From contig KN817562.1 of NCBI GenBank assembly GCA_000827495.1, positions 111,037 to 175,036 on the forward strand: a stretch of DNA of 64,000 nucleotides, read 5' to 3'. The notes under the pieces were generated by a model that did not search any database, had not been told where the DNA came from, and was given only the letters and a program-made list of their open reading frames with translations. How positions within the stretch are numbered: position 1 is the first letter of the stretch; every line of letters begins with the position of its first letter. The translations under genes and the position numbers were made by a program. This document shows positions 23,620 through 35,409 of this stretch, in pieces. This DNA is from Hypholoma sublateritium FD-334 SS-4 (lineage: Eukaryota > Basidiomycota > Agaricomycetes > Agaricales > Strophariaceae).

Positions 23620-24386
23620 TCACGCTATCGTGAATGTGCTTCGCCGCCTGCGTGCGCGGCCCTTGCTCTGCGCCCAGCTCGCCATGTTCTGCGGCAAATT
23701 CCAGCAAATGACGCTCCCGCAAGCCTGGATATCGATACCCTCCTCCGCGACGGCCGTGCTGATGATCAAGTTCCTCTCGCCCGACTTGAAGTCCGCGAGG
23801 ACGACCTCCTGCGAAACCTCGCGCACAAGCCCACGTGTGATGTCCATCATCGAATGGCGGTGTGTCGACTCAGACGTGCCGAGCAGCGTGCCCGTGCTGA
23901 ACACATCGCGCGTCGCGGGGTGGTGCGCGAGGACCTCTGCGAGCGCAAGTACCGCCGCTGAACGAACACAATACAGCTGTACGTCTCGCCCTCCGCCTCC
24001 GCCGCTGCTTTCTCCGCGAGCAGACACGCGATGAGCGCCCGCGTCTTGTCCGACAGGTCATCGATGATGTCTGGTCCGTAGTACGACACGGGCGATGCGA
24101 CTATCTGGTCAAGCACGCTGAGGAGGTACCCCTTCTCGGATTTCTTCCAGGTGACCATCATGTTGTTGTACGGGTTCGCGGCGGCGCGCACACGGTCGAG
24201 CACGCGCGAGACGAACCAGTCCGCGGCCCAGGGCCCGATGTCCGTGCAGATGTCTATAGTACTGTCCAGGTTTGTTTCAATTTCAGTGTAAAATTCGGTC
24301 ATTATTCGATTATATGGGTGATTGTCGACAGCGTGAAACTTGAGGTGTCGACATCCCGCCGTGGTGTTGGAGTTTAGTTGATACAT
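23620..24386 (-). pseudogene. Dicer-like helicase fragment, frameshifted
   Basis: On the minus strand, 24386 down to about 23960 encodes a segment that looks like the insert between the helicase lobes of a fungal Dicer (LDSTIDICTDIGPWAADWFV, then YSCIVFVQRR). A frame change near 23957 leads into helicase motifs V and VI: NLIISTAVAEEGIDIQACGS, then VICWNLPQNMASWAQSKGRA and RRRRSTF. An in-frame stop follows at once. The DEAD lobe, PAZ and both RNase III domains are missing, so it is a non-functional fragment of an RNA-interference gene. It lies antisense to the transposon genes. The Dicer assignment rests on the motif order and on the RGRA-type motif VI; another SF2 helicase is the less likely alternative. 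Confidence 0.75.
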
Positions 24387-24517
24387 AGCAATTTCATGTA
24401 TGTATGTATGTACATTGTACAGTACATACTACATAGATTCTCGACGTCAGCGAGCTCAGCGCAGAGCCAAGGTGTCCTCTCACCGCTCCTGACTCAGATG
24501 TGCCGATCTCGGGAACA

Positions 24518-24735
24518 CCTCTGGCGCGGCCCACGGCGGCGCTGAAACGACGGTCAGTCAGCATGTTACATAAAACTTAGCTCAACGGCACTCACGAACG
24601 GGGACAGGAAGATATCCGCGAAAATACCTCTGCCGCGGCCCACGGCGGCGCTGAAACGACGGTCAGTCAGCGTGTTACACAAAACTTAGCTCAACGGCAC
24701 TCACGAATGGGGACAGCAAGATATCCGCGAACGAA
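24518..24735 (+). repeat. two-unit tandem duplication, period 109 bp
   Basis: Unit 1 starts at 24518 (CCTCTGGCGCGGCCCACGGC) and unit 2 at 24627 (CCTCTGCCGCGGCCCACGGC). They are nearly identical up to GATATCCGCGAA. A short partial repeat, AACGAAGATATCCGCG, follows unit 2. Confidence 0.85.
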
Positions 24736-26012
24736 GATATCCGCGAACGACTGGCGCAGCGTGGCGCTGATCGGATCGTGCGGCGGAGTTCAAGTAAGTG
24801 ACGAGGTGGCAAACGCGGGGGCCGCCGCGGGATGCTGCCACGGAGAGCTTGACGGAGAGGAGTGCAGCAGCACCCGAGAGAGAGTAGCTCGCTCTGGCGC
24901 CGCTGTGCGAACTGCCTGTGAAAGATGTAGTTAGATCTAACATTGTACGGTTTACGATGCACCCAAGTCCAAAACTACCTTGTCGCACAGCGACGCCTTG
25001 ATGTCGCAGAAAGCATTGGAGAGTGGCGGGGTGGTCAGCAACGAGGAACCTGCGCAAGTGACAAGGCCCACACTCTGCAATTGCGGCCAGGGGCACAACA
25101 CTTCAAGATCCGGCATGGCCAAGATGAGACGTGCTGTACCCCGGACAAGCAAAGAGTCGCGCGGGCTGCGCAGCGTTGCAAGGACCAAGGTTGAGGGGTG
25201 CAGGAAGGGTAGACGAAGTGAAAAGACCACGTCACTGCCACGTGATATCCGGGCCGGGCCAGTTCTCGCGCAAAGTGAACTTTTGTAGCATTTGCAGTAG
25301 ATCATGATGCATTTAATGCCGCCCATCGCGGCGCTGGAAGCGTCGCCGCCCCTCATGAACCCTATCTGCGGCCAAAAAGTAGCAAGCCCGCCTTCCCCAC
25401 CCATTGCTACTCAAGCACATGAATCACCCGTCGCCGCCGCCGCCCATCGTGAACACTACACCAGACACGCGTCTAAACCGGAGGGCTGCAGCGCGCATGT
25501 TCAAGATCTGCAGCTGGGTCGTTACATACGTAAGCCCGTGCTCTGCCTCTTTATTCGCGCCGCTCACTCGTATGCGGTCGGCGCACTATGCGCATGGGAT
25601 TCGACACCGACGGCGCAGATGAGTCGGGCGTTGGCGAGTGCATCATGAAGTTGACGTCGTCTGCGTCCGACACACGCATCTGGGTCTGGGTGCGGGTTAT
25701 GGTGATGGGAGTAATTGGCGGCATGCGGCGTATCATAGGTGAGCCAGTGACGTGGTGGTCCAGTGGCGGTGGAATGAAGGCAGGGCTGTACTCGGACGCA
25801 GGAGACGAACGCTGAAAAGTGTCGGCATGCTGGAGGTGCTAGTGTTCATGGAGATATCATTGCCAGACTTTGTGTGTTTGCAGTGTATTGAATATAATGA
25901 GAAAAGCCTACAGCAAGAGTACGCGCCAATTTTAAGCCAAAAATAGAAAGCACGCACTCGGCGAGGTTTGGGTACAAAATTACGCGCTCGGCCCTGTCTC
26001 CTCTTCACCACG

Positions 26013-27667
26013 ATGACTTCAACCCCCAATGAAACCGATGATGTACAACTCTTGCTGCTTCACTGCGGGGAAATTCTCAAAGAGGCTCGCTTTATACTAT
26101 CATCCATCCCAAATGTAGACGAATCAAGTGTTGAGGGAATCCTTCGAAAGATGCATTCTGTCCATCAAATTTTAGAAAAATTGGAAGATCCATGGATAAC
26201 AAAGGCCAGTATCGACGGGTTGATTTCCCTCGTACTTGATGTCTCAGCCCCACTTCAAGTATGGCTCGACACTCCCCGTCCCAGCTACCAACCACCCCGA
26301 TGTCCACAAACTCCAGGTCGAGGCCGGCCCCGCTATGATATCGACCTTGATCGGGCAGCTGAGTTACACGACATGGAACTGTCCTGGCAACAAATAGCTT
26401 TGGCTATGGGGATCAGTAGGCAAACACTGTACAACCGCTTTGTCGCGAGTGGTCGATCCACAGCACGAAGACCATTTACAGACATATCTGACGACGACCT
26501 CAATACACTTGTGATTGACATTGCACGCCAACATCCACTCTCAGGATCTGTGGTCATGCGGGGCCATCTGGAGTCCATTGCAGTTCATGTCTCCCTAAAC
26601 CGAGTGAAGGAAAGTCTTCGGACAGTGGATCCTATTGGTGTTAGCCTTCGGTGAGCTTCATATCTTCTCATAGCCGCTACATCATTACTAAACTATGTAT
26701 TGTAGCTGGAGTACAGCAATCAAACGCCGTGTATACAAAGTTCGGGGAAGTAACGCCCTCTGGCACCATGATGGAAATGAAAAGTTGCGACCCTGGGGTT
26801 TTTACGTCCATGGATGCATTGATGGCCACTCGCGCCTTGTGATATACCTGAAATGCTCCAACAACAAGAAAGCTCGAACTGTAGAACAATTCTTCACAAT
26901 TTCTGTGGGTGTCTATGGATGGCCGAGCCGCATCAGAGGAGATTTTGGGACCGAGAACAACGGAGTAGAAAGGAAAATGATTGCGAAGTGGGGTGAGCGC
27001 CATCGGGCTTATCTGCGTGGAAGGTAAGCAGTATATGTATCACTGCCTTGGTAACTTTACTAATAAAAACAAATCTAGATCAATTCATAATGTTCGGATA
27101 GAAAGGCTTTGGCGTGATGTCCGGCGGGACACCCTGGAATTCTTTCGAACAATATTCCTCCATCTCGAGAAAATCGGCCTCCTTGATATGGAATCCGATG
27201 TACATCGTGTATGCCTGTTTCTCACCTATCACCATCGCATTCAACACTCTCTCGATGAAACTGTTGCTTCATGGAACCTCCACAAGGTCAGAACAGCTGG
27301 GAACAAGACACCTCTCGCCCTGTACCAGCTTAGCCGTGAGAAAGCGATCAATCAAGGATACTGGACGGGTGATCCAGGAGACAATGTAGAGTCTGTTAGA
27401 GACAGCTATGGGGAAGATCCAAATGAAGGATTCTCCCCTGCGGACGAGCTTGCAGCCGACCCTCAGGCAGCAGATTATCGTGACTTTGAAAGTGACATAG
27501 AGATGGAGCGCGAGGCAGGTATATTTGTGAACGATGATGAAGAAATACGGGCAGCAAAGGAGTGTCTTGATGGATATGAATTTGAAGCTGATGATGGAAA
27601 CTTTGGGATAGATATATATTGTAATTCTGTAGCCTGTCTAACAGCTCTCATGTACCCAGAAGTCTGA
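26013..27667 (+). CDS. DDE integrase-like transposase
   Basis: Exons 26013-26650, 26706-27023 and 27079-27667 give 514 aa. After a helical N-terminus comes a helix-turn-helix (about residues 125-150, SWQQIALAMGISRQTLYNRF). An integrase core of the retroviral-like fold follows: LWHHDGNEKLRPWGFYVHG with the first Asp, then IDGHSRLVIYLK, RGDFGTENN with the second Asp, and HNVRIERLWRDVRRD with the catalytic Glu. The C-terminal part is acidic. This kind of core is found in many eukaryotic genomes as a stand-alone integrase family. Its likely job is cutting and joining the ends of the 19216-27949 element. All three catalytic positions and the frame are intact, so it may be active. Confidence 0.85.
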
Positions 27668-27669
27668 TA

Positions 27670-27900
27670 GCAACATGTGTAATAAATTGACATGACATGT
27701 GCAAAAAAAGATGATTGCTACTTGTGCAACTATTTTCAACATATGCAATTTTTTTTGTAAATATATAGAACTTGTTGAGAACGTGTCAAGACCTTGTGTA
27801 CATTTCTGAAATTAGCTTGCGTAAAATCTCTGGGCGATTGCACAATTTACCATCCTACTATTCTCTACATGTGTCAAATATTTACATGCGCGAAAATTCA
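27670..27900 (-). repeat. right subterminal ACATGTG motif cluster
   Basis: Variants of ACATGTGYAA recur (AACATGTGTAAT, GACATGTGCAAA, TACTTGTGCAAC, AACATATGCAAT, TACATGTGTC, TACATGCGCG). They mirror the cluster at 19260-19520 in inverted orientation. Confidence 0.65.
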
Positions 27901-27923
27901 TTTGATATGCGCTAAAAAATGCA

Positions 27924-27949
27924 ATACTTTTTTTACAGTATAACCGCCA
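27924..27949 (-). repeat. right terminal inverted repeat
   Basis: Its reverse complement, TGGCGGTTATACTGTAAAAA, pairs with 19216-19241. TA follows directly at 27950-27951. Confidence 0.65.
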
Positions 27950-28300
27950 TAAAATTACCACTGGAAAACAGCCACAAAACGGAATATATTTCCCTCTCGT
28001 CTCGACGCTCGTTGACTAAACAATTTCCCAACCACCACACGCCTGTTTATAGTATGCTCAAAAGTATTCGGCGCTTCTTTTACTACCTGTCACAGGAAGC
28101 TCCGTATAGTCCTGAACTGCAGACGCAACAGGCTGGTCTGACACAGCAACCTGGTCAAGGAGGATATAATTAATTTCCAACATCCCTCCATTGGCCGGCA
28201 AATTTCTCCGCACAGTGCATAGGTATTCGAAGCCTTATTATGCTTATCATATATTTTATTGAGTATTACTTTGGACAACCTGCGTTACGAAGGAGCAAGC
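27950..28300. other. intergenic between the two mobile regions
   Basis: No supported gene. It separates the right end of the 8.7-kb element from the repeat array at 28320. Confidence 0.35.
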
Positions 28301-28319
28301 GGGACAAAGTTACGGAAAT

Positions 28320-28480
28320 ATGCAGAAAGTTCTCAAGTTAACTTGTCCGTGAAAGCTAAGTAAGTAAAGCTAGCTTGTGTGAAGAAGCTAAGTAAGTAAA
28401 GTTAACTTCTGCGTGAAAGTTAAGTAAGTAAAGCTAACTTGTGAGTGAAATCTAAGTCAGTTAAGTTAACTTATTGATGC
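28320..28480 (+). repeat. degenerate tandem array, about 40-bp unit
   Basis: Four diverged copies of a unit containing GAAAGCTAAGTAAGTAAAGY followed by TAACTTGTG are visible. Related words (GCTAACTT, AGTGAAAG, AAGTAACTT) appear inverted at 40100-40190. Confidence 0.7.
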
Positions 28481-28633
28481 ACTACAGACTCCATGTACAT
28501 ATGAAGTGCATCCGACCCACACATCTAATGAAAGCGGGACGGTCGCACATGAGATTCACACGGCCGCAAGATCTCTGTTCTGGATGAACAGTACCAATAC
28601 AGCTGCCCATAAGCACGAGATACCCAAATGAAT

Positions 28634-28955
28634 GATTGGAATCTGTTAAGGTGTCTCTGAAGAGCGCATTCTTAGATTTTCTAATAATACTGGTCCCTAT
28701 GGGTCGAGCTACAACATGAATTAGCATCACAGACACCCGGGAGGAGGGTCACACGACTTTGAGTTTGCGTACACCTCTAAGATCTGTACTTCCAAGTACA
28801 GCTTCCGATAGACACCGGCTGCTCAATCAAACTACTAGAACCTATTGAGGTGGTTGTAATTAGTAGATACTATTAATTTCATATAATACTGGTTCATAGG
28901 GGATGGGCTACAACATGAATTAACACAAGAGTGGGCATTAAAGCGGCTCAAGAGG
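28634..28955 (+). repeat. two diverged direct repeats of about 110 bp
   Basis: Positions 28634-28745 and 28842-28955 share ATAATACTGGTYC, then GGGCTACAACATGAATTA and flanking similarity. No coding sense is seen. Confidence 0.55.
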
Positions 28956-29532
28956 TCGCGCGAGCTGGTTATAAATTTCATGACGTGCTCCAGCCATCTT
29001 GACAATCATTTCTGTTAGTCTACATGCTGGACTACATATATAGCTCACTGGAGAAGTTGGCCCATCTGCATTGCAGATATCGCGCTCTCATTATGGTGGA
29101 AATTGGTTGTGAGAACATATAGTACACAAGTTAAATTGTCAAAGCGAAATGTCGGAAAACTAGAAAGTACATAATCAGCTAAGTCCATAAACGGGAGCCA
29201 TTTTCCCATGATTAGGACAATGATTATGACGTTTTTCGTGATCACTTCGACCCTACCAATAATCAGACTACGTGGGGTCTGATTAGAGCGTGCCGGTCCT
29301 GATCACGCGATTAGATTGCATGATCAGATTTTCTATAAATAGATATTAATACACATTGACTGAATCTGAAATCGCCTAAGATTTGTTTCTGAATCTATCA
29401 GAATCACAATGGCAAATATATCTATTAGGTGAAGGCTCTGCAAACAGGCATCCCATAAGAACAATGTCACACTTGAAAACCAAACATATTCAAAATATAT
29501 GATGAGCAAATTGCAGTGCACGATCAGATGTG
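28956..29532. other. non-coding, with TGATCA-rich part
   Basis: AT-rich DNA without a supported gene. Positions 29240-29340 hold several TGATCA/TGATTA words (CTGATTAG, CCTGATCACGC, GCATGATCAGATT), like those at 39880-40030. Confidence 0.4.
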
Positions 29533-29928
29533 TTACATCTTCAACTTGGCCATTTCCATCTGCAGCTTCTCCATTTCGGCCTTCAATCCTGCAATGTCAC
29601 TTTGAGCTTGCGCGACCGCCTGACAAGATACTAATGCGTGAGATAAACTGCAACTGATAATAGCTCATAGTAATACCTCTTGTAATGATTGCTCGATGAC
29701 CACATCAATCAGCGGTGACAAAGTAGTGAGGACAGCGGAATCTATTACACTCCGGCGCCGCGGGGTAGTGGAACCATCCGTTGCTGCGTCGTCAGTTCCA
29801 TTTTGAAGGCGTGTGGGCGTGGAGTCCGGATTGGGAGGCGGAACAGCCACGCTGGATGTAGCCATGCCGGCCCGACGCACAGGGATGTCGACGAGAGGGT
29901 ACTCAGAAGACGTGCGGAAGAGTGGCAT
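29533..29928 (-). CDS. small protein with C-terminal coiled coil
   Basis: Two minus-strand exons, 29928-29677 and 29619-29533, joined by a GTATTA...TCAG intron, give 112 aa. The N-terminal half is Pro/Ser/Thr-rich. The centre is TPRRRSVIDSAVLTTLSPLI, and the end is a strong short coiled coil (AGLKAEMEKLQMEMAKLKM). No family is recognised. It lies between repeat arrays and a Plavaka transposase gene, so it may be an accessory gene of that mobile region or a host gene. Confidence 0.55.
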
Positions 29929-31436
29929 ATTATTCGAGTGGGGTGGTCCGTGATTGAACTTGTGGTATTTATGGGAAACAATACAATGACATGTGTTGTA
30001 GCCTCGTGGAGTGAACGGTATATTAAATGCGCTGACAGCAACGGCCCTGGTCTTTAAGACAGTGCTTGATACGCATACAGACGTATTATACACTGCTGCT
30101 GCAGCACACATGCGCACACTCGCACACGGCACTCTGCATACGCGAACACAATGCTGCGCATACACGTGACACGCGGAGAAATATCATGCTGCCGGACAAT
30201 AGCACATTGGCCTGTTATTGTTACTGCAACGCGGTATTAGCTACGCGAGAACGCCGCAAGGCAGACAGACCCTTTGCACGTCAACCAAATAGCTCAGTTA
30301 TTAAATATTATGCGCAGCACACCCTCTCGCAAGCGTCTCTTCAGCTGCCAGCGGCGGCGGGGGGCGTCCATCGCGCAGCCTGCGGGCATCGAGACATCAC
30401 TGCCTCATTCCCAAAAATTATATTATTTTTACTCCTAAAAGATGTCGCATAAGCACCGTGCCGTCGTGAATTGACTGATGAGGGTAATACACGGCGTCCT
30501 TGAATACGGAAAAGGTTAGTCCAGCATTTGTTCCTCGCGCGTCGCAGTCACTTCTGCAGCATGGGCACAGCGGCGCGTGAATCCCCGGACCTTCCTCAGG
30601 CCTGGAGGTGGGATTTCCATAAAATTAGGAGACGACAATTTATGACGCGTGCCATTGTACATTCCTAAAGTATATTAGGAGCCCGTGTCAATGCGGCGAA
30701 GCAGGTGCAGATGAGAAGTGCCCACGGCGTTCGACATATGTCTGGCCGTATGCAGCACATGGTGTAGTAATAATAAGAATGTTCATCGCGTCGGTGAAGG
30801 CATGGCCGCAGCGGTCACTCTAAGCAATGATTCAGAGGCGCAGCGCGCATTCCCCAACATGTCATCGCATTGTTTACTTGCGTCCCCGAGAAGCTATCTT
30901 TTGAGAAGTTGAAGGTCAGCGCATAATTGCACAGAATTAAGATGCGCCTGTCAGTCTAAGAGTCAGTTTTTCCTAGCTTGATCAGTAATAGTTTACATTT
31001 ATTTCATTGTGCACGTCCTCTGAATTTTGCTCGCGTACTAATCATGACATTAACACGGGCAATGCTAGATCTAAATAGATTCAGAAAGCTTGAATACAGT
31101 CAGTCTATTAAGAAGTCTAAGTGCGATTCTACTGTTCAATATACAAATCTATTGCGCATTTCGGCTCTCTGAACAATGGCCAACTCAGAGAGCATATTCT
31201 AGAGCCATTTGAGATGTTATTGGTGTAGAAAAGTACATCTTCTATCGTACTAGAAGTGAGAGAAGTATTTTTTAGCATTGTCAAACTGTCCGTCGAGAAC
31301 CTAGATCATCTCCTAGAGGTTTTTAGAAGCTCTGTGTCGTATTTCTAGTTCAAAAGGTATAACAACATGCTAAAGCTCAAGATGTATAAAATGAACAGAC
31401 ATTTGGCAGTAGTAATAATCAATACAACACTCCAAT
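29929..31436. other. non-coding stretch before the Plavaka gene
   Basis: No supported gene. Frames on both strands at 30066-30452 have no recognisable product. The last 500 bp are AT-rich, with short inverted words (CTAGAAGT, AGTCTAAG) and no clear terminal repeat. Confidence 0.4.
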
Positions 31437-34400
31437 ATGTCCAACCGACTTCCAACACTAGCCACTCGAGACTGCCGCTACTGCGGTAAAACTCTGCGTG
31501 CAAGGGGTATAACATCTCATGAGACGCGATACTGCCCGCACCGCCCAGCAGTTCAAGTAGACGAGCAAGTAGCAAGAGGTGCTCAAGCAAATCACGAAGA
31601 AGCAATCGCAGGATTTATTCTACAGACAGACGCTGGTGCAGGTGTGCCGATACTCTCAGAACTAATTGACATTCAATCTAGACTAATACACAAATATTTT
31701 AGGGACAGGGCCGCTGTTCGCTGCATTAGCTTCCGATGTCCCCTCTACCTCGGGACGTACAAGAATCAATCGCGGTCAAAGCAATAATATTACTGAAGAC
31801 GAGATTACTTCCGATGTTGGTGTTGATGACTTACAGTTAGAAGGTACTTTTGATATCATTCCTATGGCTGTTTTACTAATGCTAGGCTAATATTCTCGTT
31901 ATAATAAACAGAGTCTGATGAGGCCGGGCATATCAATGCCGATCACCCACAATCTACGGCGGAATATGGCGGTGAGGCAGAAGCCAACAGTCCAGAGTCA
32001 GTCACAACTGCTACCCTGGACGACATCAAGATCATCTATCACCCTTCGTCAAACCGACAGACCGATAACTACAGCTTTGAATTCTATTGCAGTGGGCCAA
32101 CGGAACAGACTGAAAGCACCGACGTTGATCCTGCTAATAGTTCCGGGACGTCAATGGGGCCCGATTCCAATAAGCGCCCGTGGCACCCATTTCCCACGCG
32201 CACTGACTTCAAGCTTGCAGAAGTGATGCTCGACGCTCATTTAAACCGGGGACAAATCGAGAGAATTTTATCCATTATATGGAAGGCAATGAACGGGTCC
32301 AAAAACTCCAATGAGGCAACCGACAGAGTCACCATCCAGAACACAGCCGACTTGGACAACATCTGGGACCACGCGCTTAGGGCGCGAGCAACCGGGGTAT
32401 TTAATTTATTGACTCTTGAAGCGTATACATTACTGATTGTATTATCTGTACATTAGTTTGAGAAGCGTACATTCTCTGTTGCGTACAAACAGCAGAATCT
32501 AGTTTACGATGTTTGGTTGCGGCCACTCTGGAGCTGGTGCCGAGAACTTCTTTCAGACCCAGTCCTCGTCAACGAGTTCCAGTGGCATGCAGAGAAGCTA
32601 TACAAGTACAATGGGAGGATATTCGAGAGATTTATAGATGAGCCCTGGACCGCAAACCTTTGGTGGATTGCTCAGGTACGTCAAATTCAACTCTTCTCAA
32701 TAACCTTTCTCTAATTCAATGTTATTACTTTTATCTTTCAAAATGATAGGATAATCTTCCGCCAACAGCATCACCTTTTTTTATCATCCTTTACGCAGAT
32801 AAGACTCGGTTATCATCCTTTGGGACTGAGAAAGGATATCCCGTACTTGCTCGTTGTGCAAATTTACCAGTCTCAATCCGGAACGGAGAAGGCCCTGGAG
32901 GAGGTCGTCTTGTTGGGTGGTTACCTATTGTGCGCATTTTTATTTTATTAATTCACCTGTTATTAATTTACTATTACTTTAGCCGGAATCCCAAGAGGAT
33001 GCGAGCAATACGGGGAAGAAGGATTTTGTCAATGTGAAAAGAACCGTGTGGCACACAGCATTCTATGAGATTGTCCGATCAATCGAGCAGTACACAGAAT
33101 TGGGAACTTCGGTTCTGTGCGGAGATCAAGTAACGCGTCATATATTTCCGCGTGTTTTAATTATATCTGCCGATTACGAAGAGCAGTAAGTAAATTGCCT
33201 TCTAAACTATCTTGAAATTGTATGTAATATTTATTGATTCTACAGATCGATGATTACATGCATACGGGGTGGAGGGAGTAACCATCCGTGCCCAATTTGC
33301 CTTATCCACAGAGACAACATCCCAGATCTTCCTCATGATGCCAATTCAGACGAATGTCGTCTGTGGACTACTGCCAACATGCAAGAAATTTATAATCAGG
33401 CTCAAGCAATCAATAACAAAAAAGAGAGAAATGCGCTCCTGCGTGACCATGGTTTGCGAGAAGTAGAGGTCTGTTTAATTTAAGCTGATTAATAATTGAT
33501 AATAGACTGACGGCCCTATTTCTACTACTACTGCAGAATGTCTTCTGGCACTTAATGGGGATGGACGTATACAATGCTGTGTCATGGGATCGGCTGCACG
33601 CTTACCACGGTGGCTTATTCTCTGATCACTTATTGGAGGAACTGAAGGATGTGATTGAAGAATCGCGTGGGCGTAAGATGGCAGTTGCTATTGATGACGC
33701 GTAAGTCCAAATGTTGGCTTTAGTATCACTACAACCCATCATATGCATGTCAATTTTGATACGAGAATATTATCCTGCAGCCTTTCGCATATTCCTTCCT
33801 GGAGTGGATTGAATCATTTTACCAAACTGAAGGCAACTGGAGAATTTGCGGATGGAACAAAATATGAAGACCTTTCTAAGGCAAGTTTCGGAAAATCTGG
33901 GCGCTTATTATGATTAGTAATAATATTAGGTCATATTATTTGCCGCCCAGCATGTTCTTTCAGAACATGGTGGATCAAAACGGGAATATATATTGATGAA
34001 ACTTATCCAAAGTTATCTCGAATTGGATATGTATGCCGGTCTCACTGTTCACACGGAATTGACAATTGCTGCAGGTGAAGCTGAACTGCAAACATTTGGG
34101 AACATTCTACGGGTACATCTTTACCGTTTAAATATTACATCATTACACTCACTGGCACACCAATTCATATATTCAGGAATATCAAGTTGTCCATCCGGAT
34201 AAGTCCTGGGATTTTCCGAAGGCACACACACATGAGCACTTGTTCCAGGATATCCGAAACAAGGGAGCAACCAGGAATTACAATACAAAACCGAGCGAGA
34301 AGGCCAATGGTCCATTGAAGAAGTATTACCAAAGGCACACAAACTTCAAGGACGTCGCAAAGCAGGTCAGTCTTTATTATGAGGAGCAGACAACAGAATT

Positions 34401-35069
34401 ATTAGCTTTTGGACTGACTTGTTTATTGTTATGCTTATTTTTATATTAATAGGTCCTTCGCGTAAGCGAAATGGATCTGGTATCTACAATGATTCGCACA
34501 GATATTTCCATTTTTGATGATGCTACTGAACTCCAAAATGCAGCAGACACGACGCCTCAAGACAACGAGGAGTCTGACGAAACCGAAGCCTTATCGCCAC
34601 GGATCATTCACGGATCACCGCTTGCTCCGTGCACACTTTCTAAGCTTGAACTCGATCATTCCGATGACGCCGCTTTCAGAAATGCTAGGCGCAAGCTATC
34701 AAGTGCACTTGCCGCTTTGTTAAATATTGCGCGAGTGACCTTGAAGGCCTCAGATACGGTGAGATGAATCATTAACAAACTTGAATTAATGTGTCAGGTT
34801 CTCTAAAACATGTACGATGCGGCTGACCAAATTAGTTAATAGATCATTCCAATTCAAACGATCAAAACATATTTCACATCCGTAGTCGACTGGTCCACCA
34901 GCTGCAACATCCTCCGCGCAAACCCAAATTTCCATCACAAGCCAAGATTTGACTACGCACTCGTCAAAGTCCACGGAAATCAATGTATTTTTGTCCAAAT
35001 ACTGTACATGCTCCGTATCACATACAAAGATCAGGACTACCACATGGCTCTCATACTACCATTCGACAT

Positions 35070-35254
35070 TGACAAAAGTTGTTAAGTAAGCGACGCCTGT
35101 GCGCACATGCGGCTGACGTGCGCATGCAGCAAGGCAGCTCATTTATATAGCTCGTATGTATGGTAGTTACTTCCCCACGCGTTTGGACGGGTATATTCGA
35201 TATACAGCTTTTCTGGCTTGTTGCACGTCCGGGCCCCATCTCTGAAAAGCTACA
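35070..35254 (+). repeat. 5' LTR
   Basis: 185 bp, starting TG and ending CA. It differs from the 3' LTR at four positions, each of which is TG or CA here and CG in the 3' LTR. It contains a TATA-like ATTTATATAGC. Confidence 0.9.
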
Positions 35255-35409
35255 CAAACGCGTTTATCTATACCTCGTCTGGTTGGCTGGCTGTCTGTTG
35301 GTTGGTTGGTTGTTGGCTGGTTGGTTGGTTGTCATTCACTTCTCGCTTTATTTCTGCCTCGTCGTTCTCGCTCTATTATAATCTCTCTACTGCTATCTAC
35401 GTCCGCGGG

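Larger units (their letters stand above)
23550..25960. other. GC-richer block inside the element (captured or nested DNA)
   Basis: Between the AT-rich gene pair on the left and the AT-rich integrase gene on the right, this block of about 2.4 kb is richer in GC and CpG. It contains an antisense Dicer fragment, a TGTA microsatellite (about 24400-24415) and a 109-bp tandem duplication. The change of composition and the foreign gene fragment suggest capture of host DNA or a nested insertion. I found no terminal repeats of its own. Confidence 0.5.
19216..27949. mobile_element. 8.7-kb TIR-bounded DNA transposon with DDE integrase and cargo
   Basis: Left end TGGCAGTTATATTGTAAAAT and right end, reverse-complemented, TGGCGGTTATACTGTAAAAA form a terminal inverted repeat of about 25 bp with four mismatches. 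Both ends are flanked by TA, which could be the target duplication. Inside each end lies a cluster of ACATGTG-like motifs in opposite orientation (TTACACATGT on the left, ACATGTGTAA on the right). Between them are a large multi-exon gene, a small gene, an antisense Dicer fragment and a DDE integrase gene. The termini come from my manual match, so they need checking against other copies. The superfamily is not certain: the integrase is of the rve-like eukaryotic kind, not a Tc1, hAT or CACTA transposase. Confidence 0.7.

Noticed and set aside
19216..27949. Assignment to Tc1/mariner because of TA flanks
   Set aside because: The transposase-like gene is an rve-type integrase and the element is far larger and gene-rich; TA in AT-rich DNA may be chance.
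28320..28480. CRISPR-like array
   Set aside because: The sequence is eukaryotic; units are degenerate and contiguous without distinct spacers.
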